A DNA stretch of 7,209 nucleotides from an uncultured Lachnospiraceae bacterium (GTDB lineage Bacteria; Bacillota_A; Clostridia; Lachnospirales; Lachnospiraceae). The stretch covers positions 1 to 7,209 of the forward strand of contig CACZQE010000127.1 in the NCBI GenBank assembly GCA_902783205.1, in the 5' to 3' direction. The notes beneath the pieces are model-generated. The model saw nothing but the letters and a program-made list of their open reading frames with translations. It ran no database searches and was not told the DNA's origin. Below are positions 1 through 7,189 of the stretch, in pieces (within the stretch, counting starts at the first letter, position 1; each line of letters opens with the position of its first letter). Made by a program: the position numbers and the translations under genes.

Positions 1-1007
1 AGAAGCTTGGCCCTTATCCCGTCCGTTGCCAGCGCACAGAAGCGGTCCCGCAGAATTCCGTAATCCCCAAGAGGGGCAAAAGAAAGTTCTTCCGACCTGT
101 ACTGTCTGTTCAGCTCATGCTGACAGCAGGGCACGGAAAGGATCACTGAGGCTTTCTTCTCCACCGCCTTGTAAAGGGCATAATCCGTGGCGGTATCACA
201 GGCGTGAAGTGTTACCATCATATCGACGGGACCCTGCCTGCTGTAATCCTCCACATCTCCCTTCAGAAATGACAGTCGGTCATAGGCATATTTTTCCGCC
301 AGCATATTGCAGCGGGCAATCACATCTTTTTTCCGGTCCAGTCCGGTAATCCTGACATTATACCCCTTCAGTTCCTTCAGATAGTAGTACATGGCAAATG
401 TCAGATAGGACTTGCCGCATCCGAAATCCAGTATCGATACTTCCCTGTCCCTGGGCAGGGCAGGCAGGATATCTTCAATAAATTCCAGAAAACGGTTCAC
501 CTGGCGGAACTTGTCATATCTCCTCTTTACGACGGCCCCCTCTGCCGTCATTACTCCAAGATCCACAAGAAAAGGAACCGGCAGACCTTCTTTAATTATG
601 TAATTCCTGGCCCTGTTGTGAGCCAGAGACACCGGCAGGATGGCAGGACTTTCCGGTGAGGACTTCCCTGCCTCTGCGCCCGCCGGAGCCTGATGCTGCC
701 GGCGGATCGTGACTTTCCCCTTTTTGCTGATTCTTGCAGTCCAGCTGCCTTCAGTAGTCTGAACACGGACCTGCCTGAAATCGGGAATGCATTGGCCAAG
801 CCGCTCCACTGCCCGGTCTCTGTCCAGATTCTCATGAAATACCTGATTTCCCCTGAAGGCAGTCAGCTGAAACTTGAGCCTGTCCCTGATAGCGACGGGA
901 CGGACCGTGTATTTCACAGTTTCATTCTGTTTTCTGGGATCGCTTACCGTAATCTGGCAGAGACCGGCATTCATATCCTCTGCCAGCTTCTCTATCAGTT
1001 CCTTCAT
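1..1007 (-). CDS. Class I SAM-dependent methyltransferase, Methyltransf_32 type (partial, C-terminus beyond window)
   Basis: Open frame of 335 codons with no stop, running off the left edge, so the C-terminus is missing. Residues 191-201 (SILDFGCGKSY) are a clear SAM-binding motif I at the end of a beta strand, and GLDRKKDVI (222-230) fits the following acidic-loop strand. Residues 266-278 (TLHACDTATDYAL) and 291-298 (SVPCCQHE) resemble the His-x-Cys...Thr-Asp and Pro-Cys-Cys-x-His signatures of the Methyltransf_32 group, which is related to GSTCD, METTL25 and the tRNA methyltransferase Trm13. An N-terminal region of about 125 residues precedes a conserved-looking linker (HNRARNYIIKEG, 130-141; YDKFRQVNRF, 164-173). 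The substrate is not known from the sequence; RNA is possible by analogy with Trm13. The ATG overlaps the hydrolase stop codon as ATGA, and a GGAGG site lies 7 bases upstream, which supports this start. Class is fairly certain, substrate is not. Confidence 0.88.
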   Translation of the reverse strand, partial: MKELIEKLAEDMNAGLCQITVSDPRKQNETVKYTVRPVAIRDRLKFQLTAFRGNQVFHENLDRDRAVERLGQCIPDFRQVRVQTTEGSWTARISKKGKVTIRRQHQAPAGAEAGKSSPESPAILPVSLAHNRARNYIIKEGLPVPFLVDLGVMTAEGAVVKRRYDKFRQVNRFLEFIEDILPALPRDREVSILDFGCGKSYLTFAMYYYLKELKGYNVRITGLDRKKDVIARCNMLAEKYAYDRLSFLKGDVEDYSRQGPVDMMVTLHACDTATDYALYKAVEKKASVILSVPCCQHELNRQYRSEELSFAPLGDYGILRDRFCALATDGIRAKL

Positions 1008-1669
1008 CCCTTTTCCTCCATCAAAGCCGGCAGGAGTTCCCTTACCTTTTCCAGATCCGGCACCAGGGCATAGCATGCTGCTGCCAGTTTTTCATCTACG
1101 GGGACCAGATCCGGCACGGCGATCACCTTAGTTCCCGCCGCCAGTCCTGCTCTGATACCGTTCTCGGAATCCTCCAGGACCAGTGTCTCCTCCGGCTTTA
1201 CATTCCATTTTTCACAAATATAAAGATATACGTCGGGGAAAGGCTTGCCTCTTCCGACTGATCTTGTGCATACAGTCTCCTTGAATCGTCCCGCAAACCC
1301 GGTCATCTCCAGGTTCCGGCGGATCACATCCTCCTCGCTGCCGCTGGCCACCACCATGGGGATTCCAAGGGCATCCAGGGCATCTGTCAGTTCCGCCAGA
1401 CCTTTTTTGACCGGAACTCCTTCCCTGGCAAGAATACTGCTGCGGTGGTCCCCCACCGCTCTGTAAAAACCGTCCGCATCGAAATCCTTACCGAACAGTT
1501 CATAGTAGACCTTTTTTATATCATCCGCATTCATCCCCAGATATCCCAGGAACTGGTCCCTTGTTGTGGGCACATTTCGGATCTGTCCCATCTCAACATA
1601 GGCCCTGGCGGTCACGCCTTCCGTGTCAAACATCAGGCCGTCCATATCAAAGACTGCCAGCTTCAGCAT
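1004..1669 (-). CDS. HAD-superfamily hydrolase, beta-phosphoglucomutase-like (subfamily IA) phosphatase
   Basis: A 221-residue protein of the usual length for a HAD subfamily IA phosphatase or phosphoglucomutase. All four HAD motifs are visible: motif I DMDG with nucleophile Asp8 and acid/base Asp10, motif II VVASGS with Ser109, motif III Lys142 in GRGKPFPDVY, and motif IV LEDSENGIRAG with Glu166 and Asp167 for Mg2+ binding. A helical cap domain lies between motifs I and II (about residues 15-85). Such proteins hydrolyse small phosphate esters (sugar phosphates, nucleotides, phosphoglycolate) or isomerise beta-glucose-1-phosphate; the sequence does not decide which. It is probably cytosolic, with no signal peptide or membrane segment. 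The start is supported by AGGAGG 5 bases upstream. The gene appears to have its own promoter and is translationally coupled to the methyltransferase that follows. Family is certain, substrate unknown. Confidence 0.93.
   Translation of the reverse strand: MLKLAVFDMDGLMFDTEGVTARAYVEMGQIRNVPTTRDQFLGYLGMNADDIKKVYYELFGKDFDADGFYRAVGDHRSSILAREGVPVKKGLAELTDALDALGIPMVVASGSEEDVIRRNLEMTGFAGRFKETVCTRSVGRGKPFPDVYLYICEKWNVKPEETLVLEDSENGIRAGLAAGTKVIAVPDLVPVDEKLAAACYALVPDLEKVRELLPALMEEKG
1015..1019 (-). promoter_or_regulatory. Ribosome binding site of the methyltransferase, inside the hydrolase gene
   Basis: GGAGG lies in the last codons of the hydrolase (encoding Met-Glu-Glu-Lys-Gly), 7 bases before the methyltransferase ATG. 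With the ATGA overlap it fixes the methyltransferase start and suggests that ribosomes finishing the hydrolase can re-initiate directly. Confidence 0.75.
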
Positions 1670-1674
1670 CTCTT

Positions 1675-1680
1675 CCTCCT
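1675..1680 (-). promoter_or_regulatory. Ribosome binding site of the HAD hydrolase
   Basis: A perfect AGGAGG lies 5 bases before the ATG at 1669 and decides the start. Just upstream, CCTGTCC and GGACGGG can pair around a GGAAAA loop (one G-T wobble), so the site sits directly after a possible short leader hairpin. Confidence 0.8.
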
Positions 1681-1707
1681 TACCCCGTCCTTTTCCGGAC
1701 AGGACAT

Positions 1708-1736
1708 ATTATAAAGGTTATGATACCACAGATTCC
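1708..1736 (-). promoter_or_regulatory. Probable promoter for the hydrolase-methyltransferase unit
   Basis: A perfect -10 hexamer TATAAT (1713-1708) lies downstream of the DivIVA-like gene's terminator and about 40 bases before the hydrolase start codon. The -35 match at 17-base spacing (GGAATC, 1736-1731) is poor, so the call rests on the -10, on the AT-rich surroundings and on the need for a new start after the terminator. Transcription would begin near 1701. Confidence 0.45.
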
Positions 1737-1751
1737 TTGAAAACTCACCAC

Positions 1752-1788
1752 AAAATCAAACGGCTGCATGGACCTTTCCATGCAGCCG
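1752..1788 (-). terminator. Rho-independent terminator after the DivIVA-like gene
   Basis: CGGCTGCATGGA (1761-1772) and TCCATGCAGCCG (1777-1788) form a perfect 12-bp stem with a 4-base loop. Read on the minus strand the stem is followed by TTTGATTTT, a T-rich tail with two interruptions. On the plus strand the stem is followed by CATATAC, so it acts mainly in the minus direction. It lies about 33 bases after the stop codon of the DivIVA-like gene and separates it from the hydrolase. Confidence 0.88.
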
Positions 1789-1821
1789 CATATACACAAT
1801 GATTTTCAGGATAAGAATTAC

Positions 1822-2769
1822 TTATCTTACTTTCTCCACTACCTGGCGGACTTCATCGGAAATCTGAGTCAGGCTGCGGATGATCTCATCCTTTGTAGAA
1901 GCAAGTTCTTTGGCTTCTCTTGCAATGGTATCAGCTTCATTGCCGGCATCAGCGATGATCTTCTCAGCCTGGGATCCTGCGTCTGCAAGGATTCCTTCTG
2001 CCTGCTCATTGGCGTCTTTGAGAATTCCGTCTGCTTCTGTCTGAGCGCCCCGGATAATACTGTCTGCCTCTGTCTGTGCTTCTTTGATGATGCCGTCTTT
2101 CTGGTCATCCAGTGCGGACAGCTGTCTGCAAAGAAGATCTGCGTTACGAATGTACTGTCTGTATGCAGCATCTGTGTCAGCAGGTGCTTTAGTCTCCGTA
2201 ATCTCTTCCGGTTCCTCAGCGATCTCGAAACCTTCCGGTTCCTCCTCGGACATCTGGGGTGCTGTGATCTCCTGCGCACCCTGTACGGAAGCCGCCATGG
2301 ACAGGGATTCGAGTTCTTTCTCCTGCTCTGCTACGCGGCGTTCTGCGATCTTTGCTCTCTCTTCGGAAGCAGCGGCAGCTTCTTCTGCCTCAAGAGCCTG
2401 TGCTCTTGCTTCCTCGGCACGCTGCTCAGCTTCCTCGGCGCGGGCAAGTGCCTCCTCCAGCTGAGCTTTTGCTTCAGCAAGCTGGCGCTCGAGTTCTTCC
2501 ACTTCCTCACTGTCACCGAAAACCGGAGCCGGCTCGTCTGCCGCAGGTGATGCCGCCGGTGCTTCTTCTTTATCAGCAGCCTCATCCTCTACAATGACAC
2601 TTTCTCCCCCTCTTAATGCGGCGATTTCCTTGTCCTTTGCCTTGACAATGGCTTCAATCTCGTCACAGATCTTGTCCAGCTGTACATCGACTTCGTCTTT
2701 ATCATAGCCGAACATGGAGTTCTTAAATGTCAGTTCCTCAACATAGGTTAATAATTCCTGGATATTCAT
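1822..2769 (-). CDS. DivIVA-like coiled-coil protein
   Basis: A 315-residue acidic protein. The first 45 or so residues resemble the DivIVA/GpsB N-terminal lipid-binding and dimerisation region: Phe-Lys-Asn-Ser then FGYDKDEVDVQLDKI, which matches the family pattern of Gly-Tyr then Glu-Val-Asp and a hydrophobic heptad. A charged Ala/Pro/Glu linker (about 54-87) is followed by an Ala/Glu/Arg-rich coiled coil (about 90-157), a second acidic linker (about 175-195), and then six in-phase 11-residue repeats (226-291). There is no membrane segment. DivIVA-type proteins bind negatively curved membrane and recruit division, polarity or sporulation partners; that role here is inference from the N-terminus. 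An in-frame ATG nine codons upstream (2796) exists, but the one at 2769 has GGGAGG 5 bases before it and begins the conserved region, so it is preferred. The gene has its own promoter and terminator, so it is probably monocistronic although it follows atpC. Confidence 0.8.
   Translation of the reverse strand: MNIQELLTYVEELTFKNSMFGYDKDEVDVQLDKICDEIEAIVKAKDKEIAALRGGESVIVEDEAADKEEAPAASPAADEPAPVFGDSEEVEELERQLAEAKAQLEEALARAEEAEQRAEEARAQALEAEEAAAASEERAKIAERRVAEQEKELESLSMAASVQGAQEITAPQMSEEEPEGFEIAEEPEEITETKAPADTDAAYRQYIRNADLLCRQLSALDDQKDGIIKEAQTEADSIIRGAQTEADGILKDANEQAEGILADAGSQAEKIIADAGNEADTIAREAKELASTKDEIIRSLTQISDEVRQVVEKVR
1897..2094 (-). repeat. Six consecutive 11-residue (hendecad) coding repeats
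   Basis: Residues 226-291 of the DivIVA-like protein divide without gaps into six 11-residue units: GIIKEAQTEAD, SIIRGAQTEAD, GILKDANEQAE, GILADAGSQAE, KIIADAGNEAD and TIAREAKELAS. Hydrophobic residues at positions 2-3 and Ala at 6 and 10 recur. The first two units share AQTEAD, also at DNA level, which suggests duplication. Hendecad periodicity is typical of straight or right-handed coiled coils. Confidence 0.8.
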
Positions 2770-2774
2770 GGCTG

Positions 2775-2780
2775 CCTCCC
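2775..2780 (-). promoter_or_regulatory. Ribosome binding site of the DivIVA-like gene
   Basis: GGGAGG is 5 bases before the ATG at 2769. The alternative upstream ATG at 2796 has only AT-rich sequence before it, so this site decides the start. Confidence 0.8.
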
Positions 2781-2814
2781 TTTTCATTACATGCAAAAAT
2801 AATTCTTATATTTT

Positions 2815-2842
2815 ATTATAAGCCATCTGCAAAATCTGTCTA
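2815..2842 (-). promoter_or_regulatory. Sigma-A-type promoter of the DivIVA-like gene
   Basis: -35 TAGACA (2842-2837, five of six matches to TTGACA) and a perfect -10 TATAAT (2820-2815) are separated by 16 bases. Transcription would begin near 2808 and give a leader of about 40 bases before the ATG. The promoter allows the gene to be expressed apart from the atp operon. Confidence 0.7.
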
Positions 2843-2874
2843 CATTCAAATAGTAAGAAAATGTTAAGATTTTG

Positions 2875-2899
2875 ATACCATTATATTATTTTTTGGTAT
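2875..2899. repeat. AT-rich inverted repeat after atpC
   Basis: ATACCA (2875-2880) and TGGTAT (2894-2899) are perfect inverted arms around a 13-base loop, 11 bases past the atpC stop. On the minus strand a TATAAT (2885-2880) overlaps the loop and one arm. The stem is weak and has no T-run after it, so it is a poor terminator; it could be a leaky terminator or an operator, or chance in AT-rich DNA. Confidence 0.3.
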
Positions 2900-2910
2900 T
2901 TGCGCATGAA

Positions 2911-3318
2911 CTACTTTCCGCCGGCAACGCCAAGACGGAGCAGGGCTCTCTTCAGTGCCATCTCCGCCCGCAGTACATCTCCGGGTCCGCCTTCTTCAGC
3001 CAGTCTTCGCTGGGCGCGGATCCTTGCTTCCTCCGCCCTCTTGACATCTATATCTTCCGGCCACTCCACAGCCTGGGCCAGAATCATGACTTTTTCAGGC
3101 AGGATCTCCACAAATCCTTCATGCAGAGCCGCACGTCTGTCACCCTCAGGGGTTGTAATGACCAGTTCTCCCGGAGCTATGATCTGTGTCATCGGGATAT
3201 GACCGGCATAGACGCCGGTTTCTCCCTCTGTCGTATTATACTCAACCATGGTCACCTGGTCCCGGAAAAATACCTTATCCGGCCGGACAATTTCAAGTTC
3301 GAACAACTTGTCAGCCAT
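2911..3318 (-). CDS. atpC: F1Fo ATP synthase epsilon subunit
   Basis: A 135-residue protein of normal epsilon length. Residues 1-88 form the N-terminal beta-sandwich, with the conserved ETGVYAGHIPMTQIIAPGEL stretch (33-52) and a Gly-Phe-Val-Glu strand (68-71). Residues 89-135 form the C-terminal helical hairpin, rich in Arg and Ala. Epsilon binds gamma and the c-ring, and its C-terminal helices can extend to inhibit ATP hydrolysis. IDVKRA (90-95) matches the I/L-D-x-x-R-A motif with which Bacillus-type epsilon subunits bind ATP. It is the last gene of the atp operon, 8 bases after atpD, with an AGGTGAT ribosome binding site that overlaps the atpD stop. No strong terminator follows. Confidence 0.97.
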   Translation of the reverse strand: MADKLFELEIVRPDKVFFRDQVTMVEYNTTEGETGVYAGHIPMTQIIAPGELVITTPEGDRRAALHEGFVEILPEKVMILAQAVEWPEDIDVKRAEEARIRAQRRLAEEGGPGDVLRAEMALKRALLRLGVAGGK

Positions 3319-3321
3319 GTC

Positions 3322-3326
3322 ATCAC

Positions 3327-3328
<2 letters not shown>
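3322..3328 (-). promoter_or_regulatory. Ribosome binding site of atpC, overlapping the atpD stop codon
   Basis: AGGTGAT is complementary to seven bases of the 16S rRNA tail. Its first two bases are the last two of the atpD TAG stop (3329-3327), so a terminating ribosome sits on the atpC initiation region. This favours coupled synthesis of beta and epsilon. Confidence 0.65.
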
Positions 3329-4727
<1,399 letters not shown>

Positions 4728-4730
4728 TTA

Positions 4731-4736
4731 CTCCTT
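4731..4736 (-). promoter_or_regulatory. Ribosome binding site of atpD
   Basis: AAGGAG lies 6 bases before the ATG at 4724. It is the best-spaced site in the visible operon, in keeping with the need for three beta per one gamma and one epsilon, and it is free of the hairpin upstream. Confidence 0.7.
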
Positions 4737-4750
4737 ATCAAATTCATCGT

Positions 4751-4790
4751 CTGACCCGGAAACAGCCTGCTGCCGGCCCTTTCCTGTCAG
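4751..4790 (-). repeat. Nested inverted repeat between atpG and atpD
   Basis: On the minus strand CTGAC (4790-4786, including the atpG TGA stop) pairs with GTCAG (4755-4751), and inside it GGAAA (4784-4780) pairs with TTTCC (4762-4758). CAG and CTG can pair further within the 17-base loop. Only a 1-by-2 internal loop interrupts the outer stem. There is no T-run after it, so it is not a standard terminator; an mRNA-stability or processing element is possible. Confidence 0.5.
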
Positions 4791-5650
4791 CTCAGTGCCT
4801 CGGCACCTGAAATAATTTCTGTCAGTTCCTGTGTGATCGCACCCTGTCTGGCCCGGTTATAAGCGAGGGACAATGCCGCGATCATCTCCTGTGCATTATT
4901 GGTTGCGGCATCCATTGCCTGCATACGGGCGCCGTTTTCACTGGCCACCGCCTCGATAAAAGCCCCGTAGATGATACTGTTGAGATACTGGGGAATCAGC
5001 TGGTCCAGCGCCTCGATATCTTCCGGCTCAAAGTTCATGGGTCCTTCAGCCCTTTTTCCCTCCCGGTCCCGGGAATCCGTTTCCGGTTCAATGGGCAGAA
5101 GCTTGAGCAGGACCGGCTCGTGGACCACGGTATTTTTAAAATTTGTGTAGGCAATCCATATTTCCCCGATCAGTCCCTCCAGATAGGCATTATATAGAGT
5201 TTTACCTACCTCGATGGCATCGGAGAGCAGGGGCTCATTGATGATATCCGACTCATCGGACACGATTTCAAAGCCTCTGTGAGAAAGCCCTTCAATACCT
5301 TTCTTTCCGATTCCGTATACCAGGATATTCTCCGGGACAGGGTCAAGCCCGGCTACCGCGCGGACCACATTATTGTTATAGCCGCCTGCCAGCCCGCGGT
5401 TGGAGGTAATGACAAGCACGCCCTTTTTGGGGGAGCCGTTGTCGGTCACCGCCGGATGGTCCGGACTGCCGCAGCGGGAAAGAATAGACTGGATGGTCTC
5501 ATACATTTTCCGGAAAAAGGCCTTGGCGTCTTCCGCCCGGGTCTTTGCTCTCTGCAGCTTGACAGTGGACACCAGTTTCATGGCCTTGGTAATCTGCTGC
5601 GTGCTTTCTATACTGGCCTTTCTTCTTTTTATATCTCTGATGGAAGCCAT
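4787..5650 (-). CDS. atpG: F1Fo ATP synthase gamma subunit
   Basis: A 287-residue protein of normal gamma length. It is the central shaft that rotates inside the alpha3beta3 head and couples proton (or sodium) flow to catalysis. The N-terminal helix has the conserved ITKAMKLVSTVKL (20-32), the globular part has SNRGLAGGYN (83-92), and the C-terminal helix carries the family signature MDAATNNAQEMI (246-257) followed by the NRARQGAITQELTEIISGAEAL coiled-coil end (265-286, conserved residues Arg266, Arg268, Gln269, Ile272, Glu275, Glu278, Ile279, Gly282, Ala283). There is no chloroplast-type redox insertion. It starts 15 bases after atpA; the ribosome binding site AGGAG overlaps the atpA stop and has a rather long 12-base spacer. 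Confidence 0.98.
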   Translation of the reverse strand: MASIRDIKRRKASIESTQQITKAMKLVSTVKLQRAKTRAEDAKAFFRKMYETIQSILSRCGSPDHPAVTDNGSPKKGVLVITSNRGLAGGYNNNVVRAVAGLDPVPENILVYGIGKKGIEGLSHRGFEIVSDESDIINEPLLSDAIEVGKTLYNAYLEGLIGEIWIAYTNFKNTVVHEPVLLKLLPIEPETDSRDREGKRAEGPMNFEPEDIEALDQLIPQYLNSIIYGAFIEAVASENGARMQAMDAATNNAQEMIAALSLAYNRARQGAITQELTEIISGAEALS

Positions 5651-5662
5651 ACTGTCTCACCA

Positions 5663-5667
5663 CTCCT
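5663..5667 (-). promoter_or_regulatory. Ribosome binding site of atpG, overlapping the atpA stop codon
   Basis: AGGAG begins inside the atpA TAG stop (5668-5666). The 12-base distance to the atpG ATG is longer than ideal, which may lower gamma synthesis relative to alpha; a weaker GGTGA lies nearer the start. Confidence 0.55.
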
Positions 5668-7168
5668 AAAACTTCTCTTTAAACTCCCCGATCGCCTGTG
5701 CTATCTGCTCTTCCGTTTCCGGGGAGAGCAGCTTTGTCTGCCGTATGGACGAATAGATTTCCGGATATTTGGTATCAATATACTCATGGAGACCTGCCTC
5801 AAAGGCAAGAATCCGGTCTACCGGAATATCAAGAAGATACTTCTTTGTCACGGCATAAATCGTGACGATCTGTTTTTCCACGGGCAGGGGTCCGTACTGG
5901 GGCTGTTTAAGCACTTCACGGATCCTCTCGCCCTGGTCCAGTCTCTGTCTGGTATCCGCATCCAGTTCCGACCCGAACTGGGCGAAAGCTGCCAGTTCTC
6001 TGTACTGGGCAAGCTCCGTACGGATGGGACCCGCAATTTTCTTCATGGCTTTGATCTGAGCGGATCCTCCTACCCTGGATACGGACAGGCCGGCATTGAC
6101 AGCCGGGCGGAATCCCGCGTTGAAAGCCTCTGTCTCAAGATAAATCTGACCGTCTGTGATGGAGATGACATTTGTAGGAATATATGCCGACACATCGCCT
6201 GCCTGGGTCTCGATAATAGGCAGAGCGGTCAGTGAACCGCCTCCCAGTTCCTCGGAGAGCCTGGATGCTCTCTCCAGCAGTCTGGAATGCAGATAGAATA
6301 CATCTCCCGGAAAGGCTTCTCTTCCCGGCGGTCTCCTCAGCAGAAGTGACAGGGTACGGTAAGCGGCGGCATGTTTGCTCAGGTCATCATAGATGACCAG
6401 GACATCCTCGCCTCTTTCCATCCACTCTTCGCCGATGGCACAGCCGGCATAGGGCGCAATATACTGGAGCGGCGCCAGCTCACTGGCTGTGGAAGCCACG
6501 ATCGTCGTATAGTCCATGGCCCCGTACTCGTTCAGGGTCTTCACAATGTGGGCAACCGTGGAAGCCTTCTGGCCGATCGCCACATAGATACAGTGCATGT
6601 TCTGCCCCTTCTGATTGATGATGGTATCTATGGCAATGGCCGTTTTTCCTGTCTGCCTGTCTCCAATGATCAGCTCCCTCTGGCCCCTTCCGATGGGAAC
6701 CATGGAGTCGATCGCTTTAATACCGGTCTGTACCGGTGTATCTACACTTTTTCTGTCTATGACACCATGCGCTACCCTCTCAATGGGGCGGTAGCGGTCT
6801 GTCACGATGGGCCCTTTCTCATCGATGGGCTGACCCAGGGCATTCACAACACGGCCTGTCAGCGCATCCCCGACCGGGACTTCCACGACTCTGCCTGTTG
6901 TTTTAACGGTGTCACCCTCGTTTATGCTCCGGTCTGCTCCGAGCAGTACACAGCCTACATTATCCTCTTCCAGGTTCATGACCATGCCGTACACTTCACC
7001 CGGAAACTCCAGCAGCTCTCCCTGCATGGCATTTTCCAGACCGTGTACACGGGCAATTCCGTCCGCGACCTGAATAACGGTACCTACATCGGATGTCTCG
7101 AGCTTGCCTGCATAAGCTTTGATCTGTTCTCTGATCACGGAACTGATCTCTTCTGGTCGTAAGTTCAT
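5666..7168 (-). CDS. atpA: F1Fo ATP synthase alpha subunit
   Basis: A 500-residue protein of full alpha length. Alpha holds the non-catalytic nucleotide sites of F1 and supplies an arginine to the catalytic sites of beta. The N-terminal segment ([16 protein letters not shown], 1-16) is the part that contacts delta. The domain order is beta barrel (about 25-95), nucleotide-binding domain with Walker A GDRQTGKT (169-176) and Walker B region VLVIYDD (256-262), then the helical C-terminus. The arginine finger is Arg365 in VSRVGGSAQ. The ATG at 7168 matches the usual family start; an in-frame GTG at 7180 would add four residues, but the nearest purine-rich site (GAAGG, 7187-7183) is only one base from it and 13 bases from the ATG, so the start is not fully settled. 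The delta subunit gene is expected just upstream, outside the window. Confidence 0.97.
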   Translation of the reverse strand: MNLRPEEISSVIREQIKAYAGKLETSDVGTVIQVADGIARVHGLENAMQGELLEFPGEVYGMVMNLEEDNVGCVLLGADRSINEGDTVKTTGRVVEVPVGDALTGRVVNALGQPIDEKGPIVTDRYRPIERVAHGVIDRKSVDTPVQTGIKAIDSMVPIGRGQRELIIGDRQTGKTAIAIDTIINQKGQNMHCIYVAIGQKASTVAHIVKTLNEYGAMDYTTIVASTASELAPLQYIAPYAGCAIGEEWMERGEDVLVIYDDLSKHAAAYRTLSLLLRRPPGREAFPGDVFYLHSRLLERASRLSEELGGGSLTALPIIETQAGDVSAYIPTNVISITDGQIYLETEAFNAGFRPAVNAGLSVSRVGGSAQIKAMKKIAGPIRTELAQYRELAAFAQFGSELDADTRQRLDQGERIREVLKQPQYGPLPVEKQIVTIYAVTKKYLLDIPVDRILAFEAGLHEYIDTKYPEIYSSIRQTKLLSPETEEQIAQAIGEFKEKF

Positions 7169-7189
7169 TGAGCCCCACACACCTTCTTT

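Noticed and set aside
26..349. Plus-strand open frame of 107 codons at the left edge
   Set aside because: It is antisense to the SAM-binding part of the methyltransferase, which has clear motifs in the minus frame.
1897..2094. The 33-base tandem units as a CRISPR or non-coding repeat array
   Set aside because: The units are contiguous without spacers, diverge at DNA level and keep the reading frame, so they are coding repeats.
1768..2550. Plus-strand open frame of 260 codons rich in Cys, Phe and Leu
   Set aside because: It is the antisense of the Ala/Glu/Lys-rich coiled coil, whose codons read as Cys, Phe, Leu and Ser on the other strand. The apparent hydrophobicity is not evidence of a membrane protein. 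It also begins inside the terminator stem.
1869..2585. Minus-strand alternative frames inside the DivIVA-like gene, rich in Arg and Leu
   Set aside because: They are out-of-frame readings of the repetitive coiled-coil codons. The main frame has the promoter, ribosome binding site and terminator.
5279..6235. Plus-strand open frame of 318 codons
   Set aside because: It lies antisense across the atpA-atpG junction, both of which are unmistakable. The translation has no recognisable domain and is rich in Cys, Arg and Leu, as expected of a complementary-strand shadow.
6371..7162. Plus-strand open frame of 263 codons
   Set aside because: It is fully antisense to atpA in the complementary codon phase. 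It has no family motif and no ribosome binding site of note.
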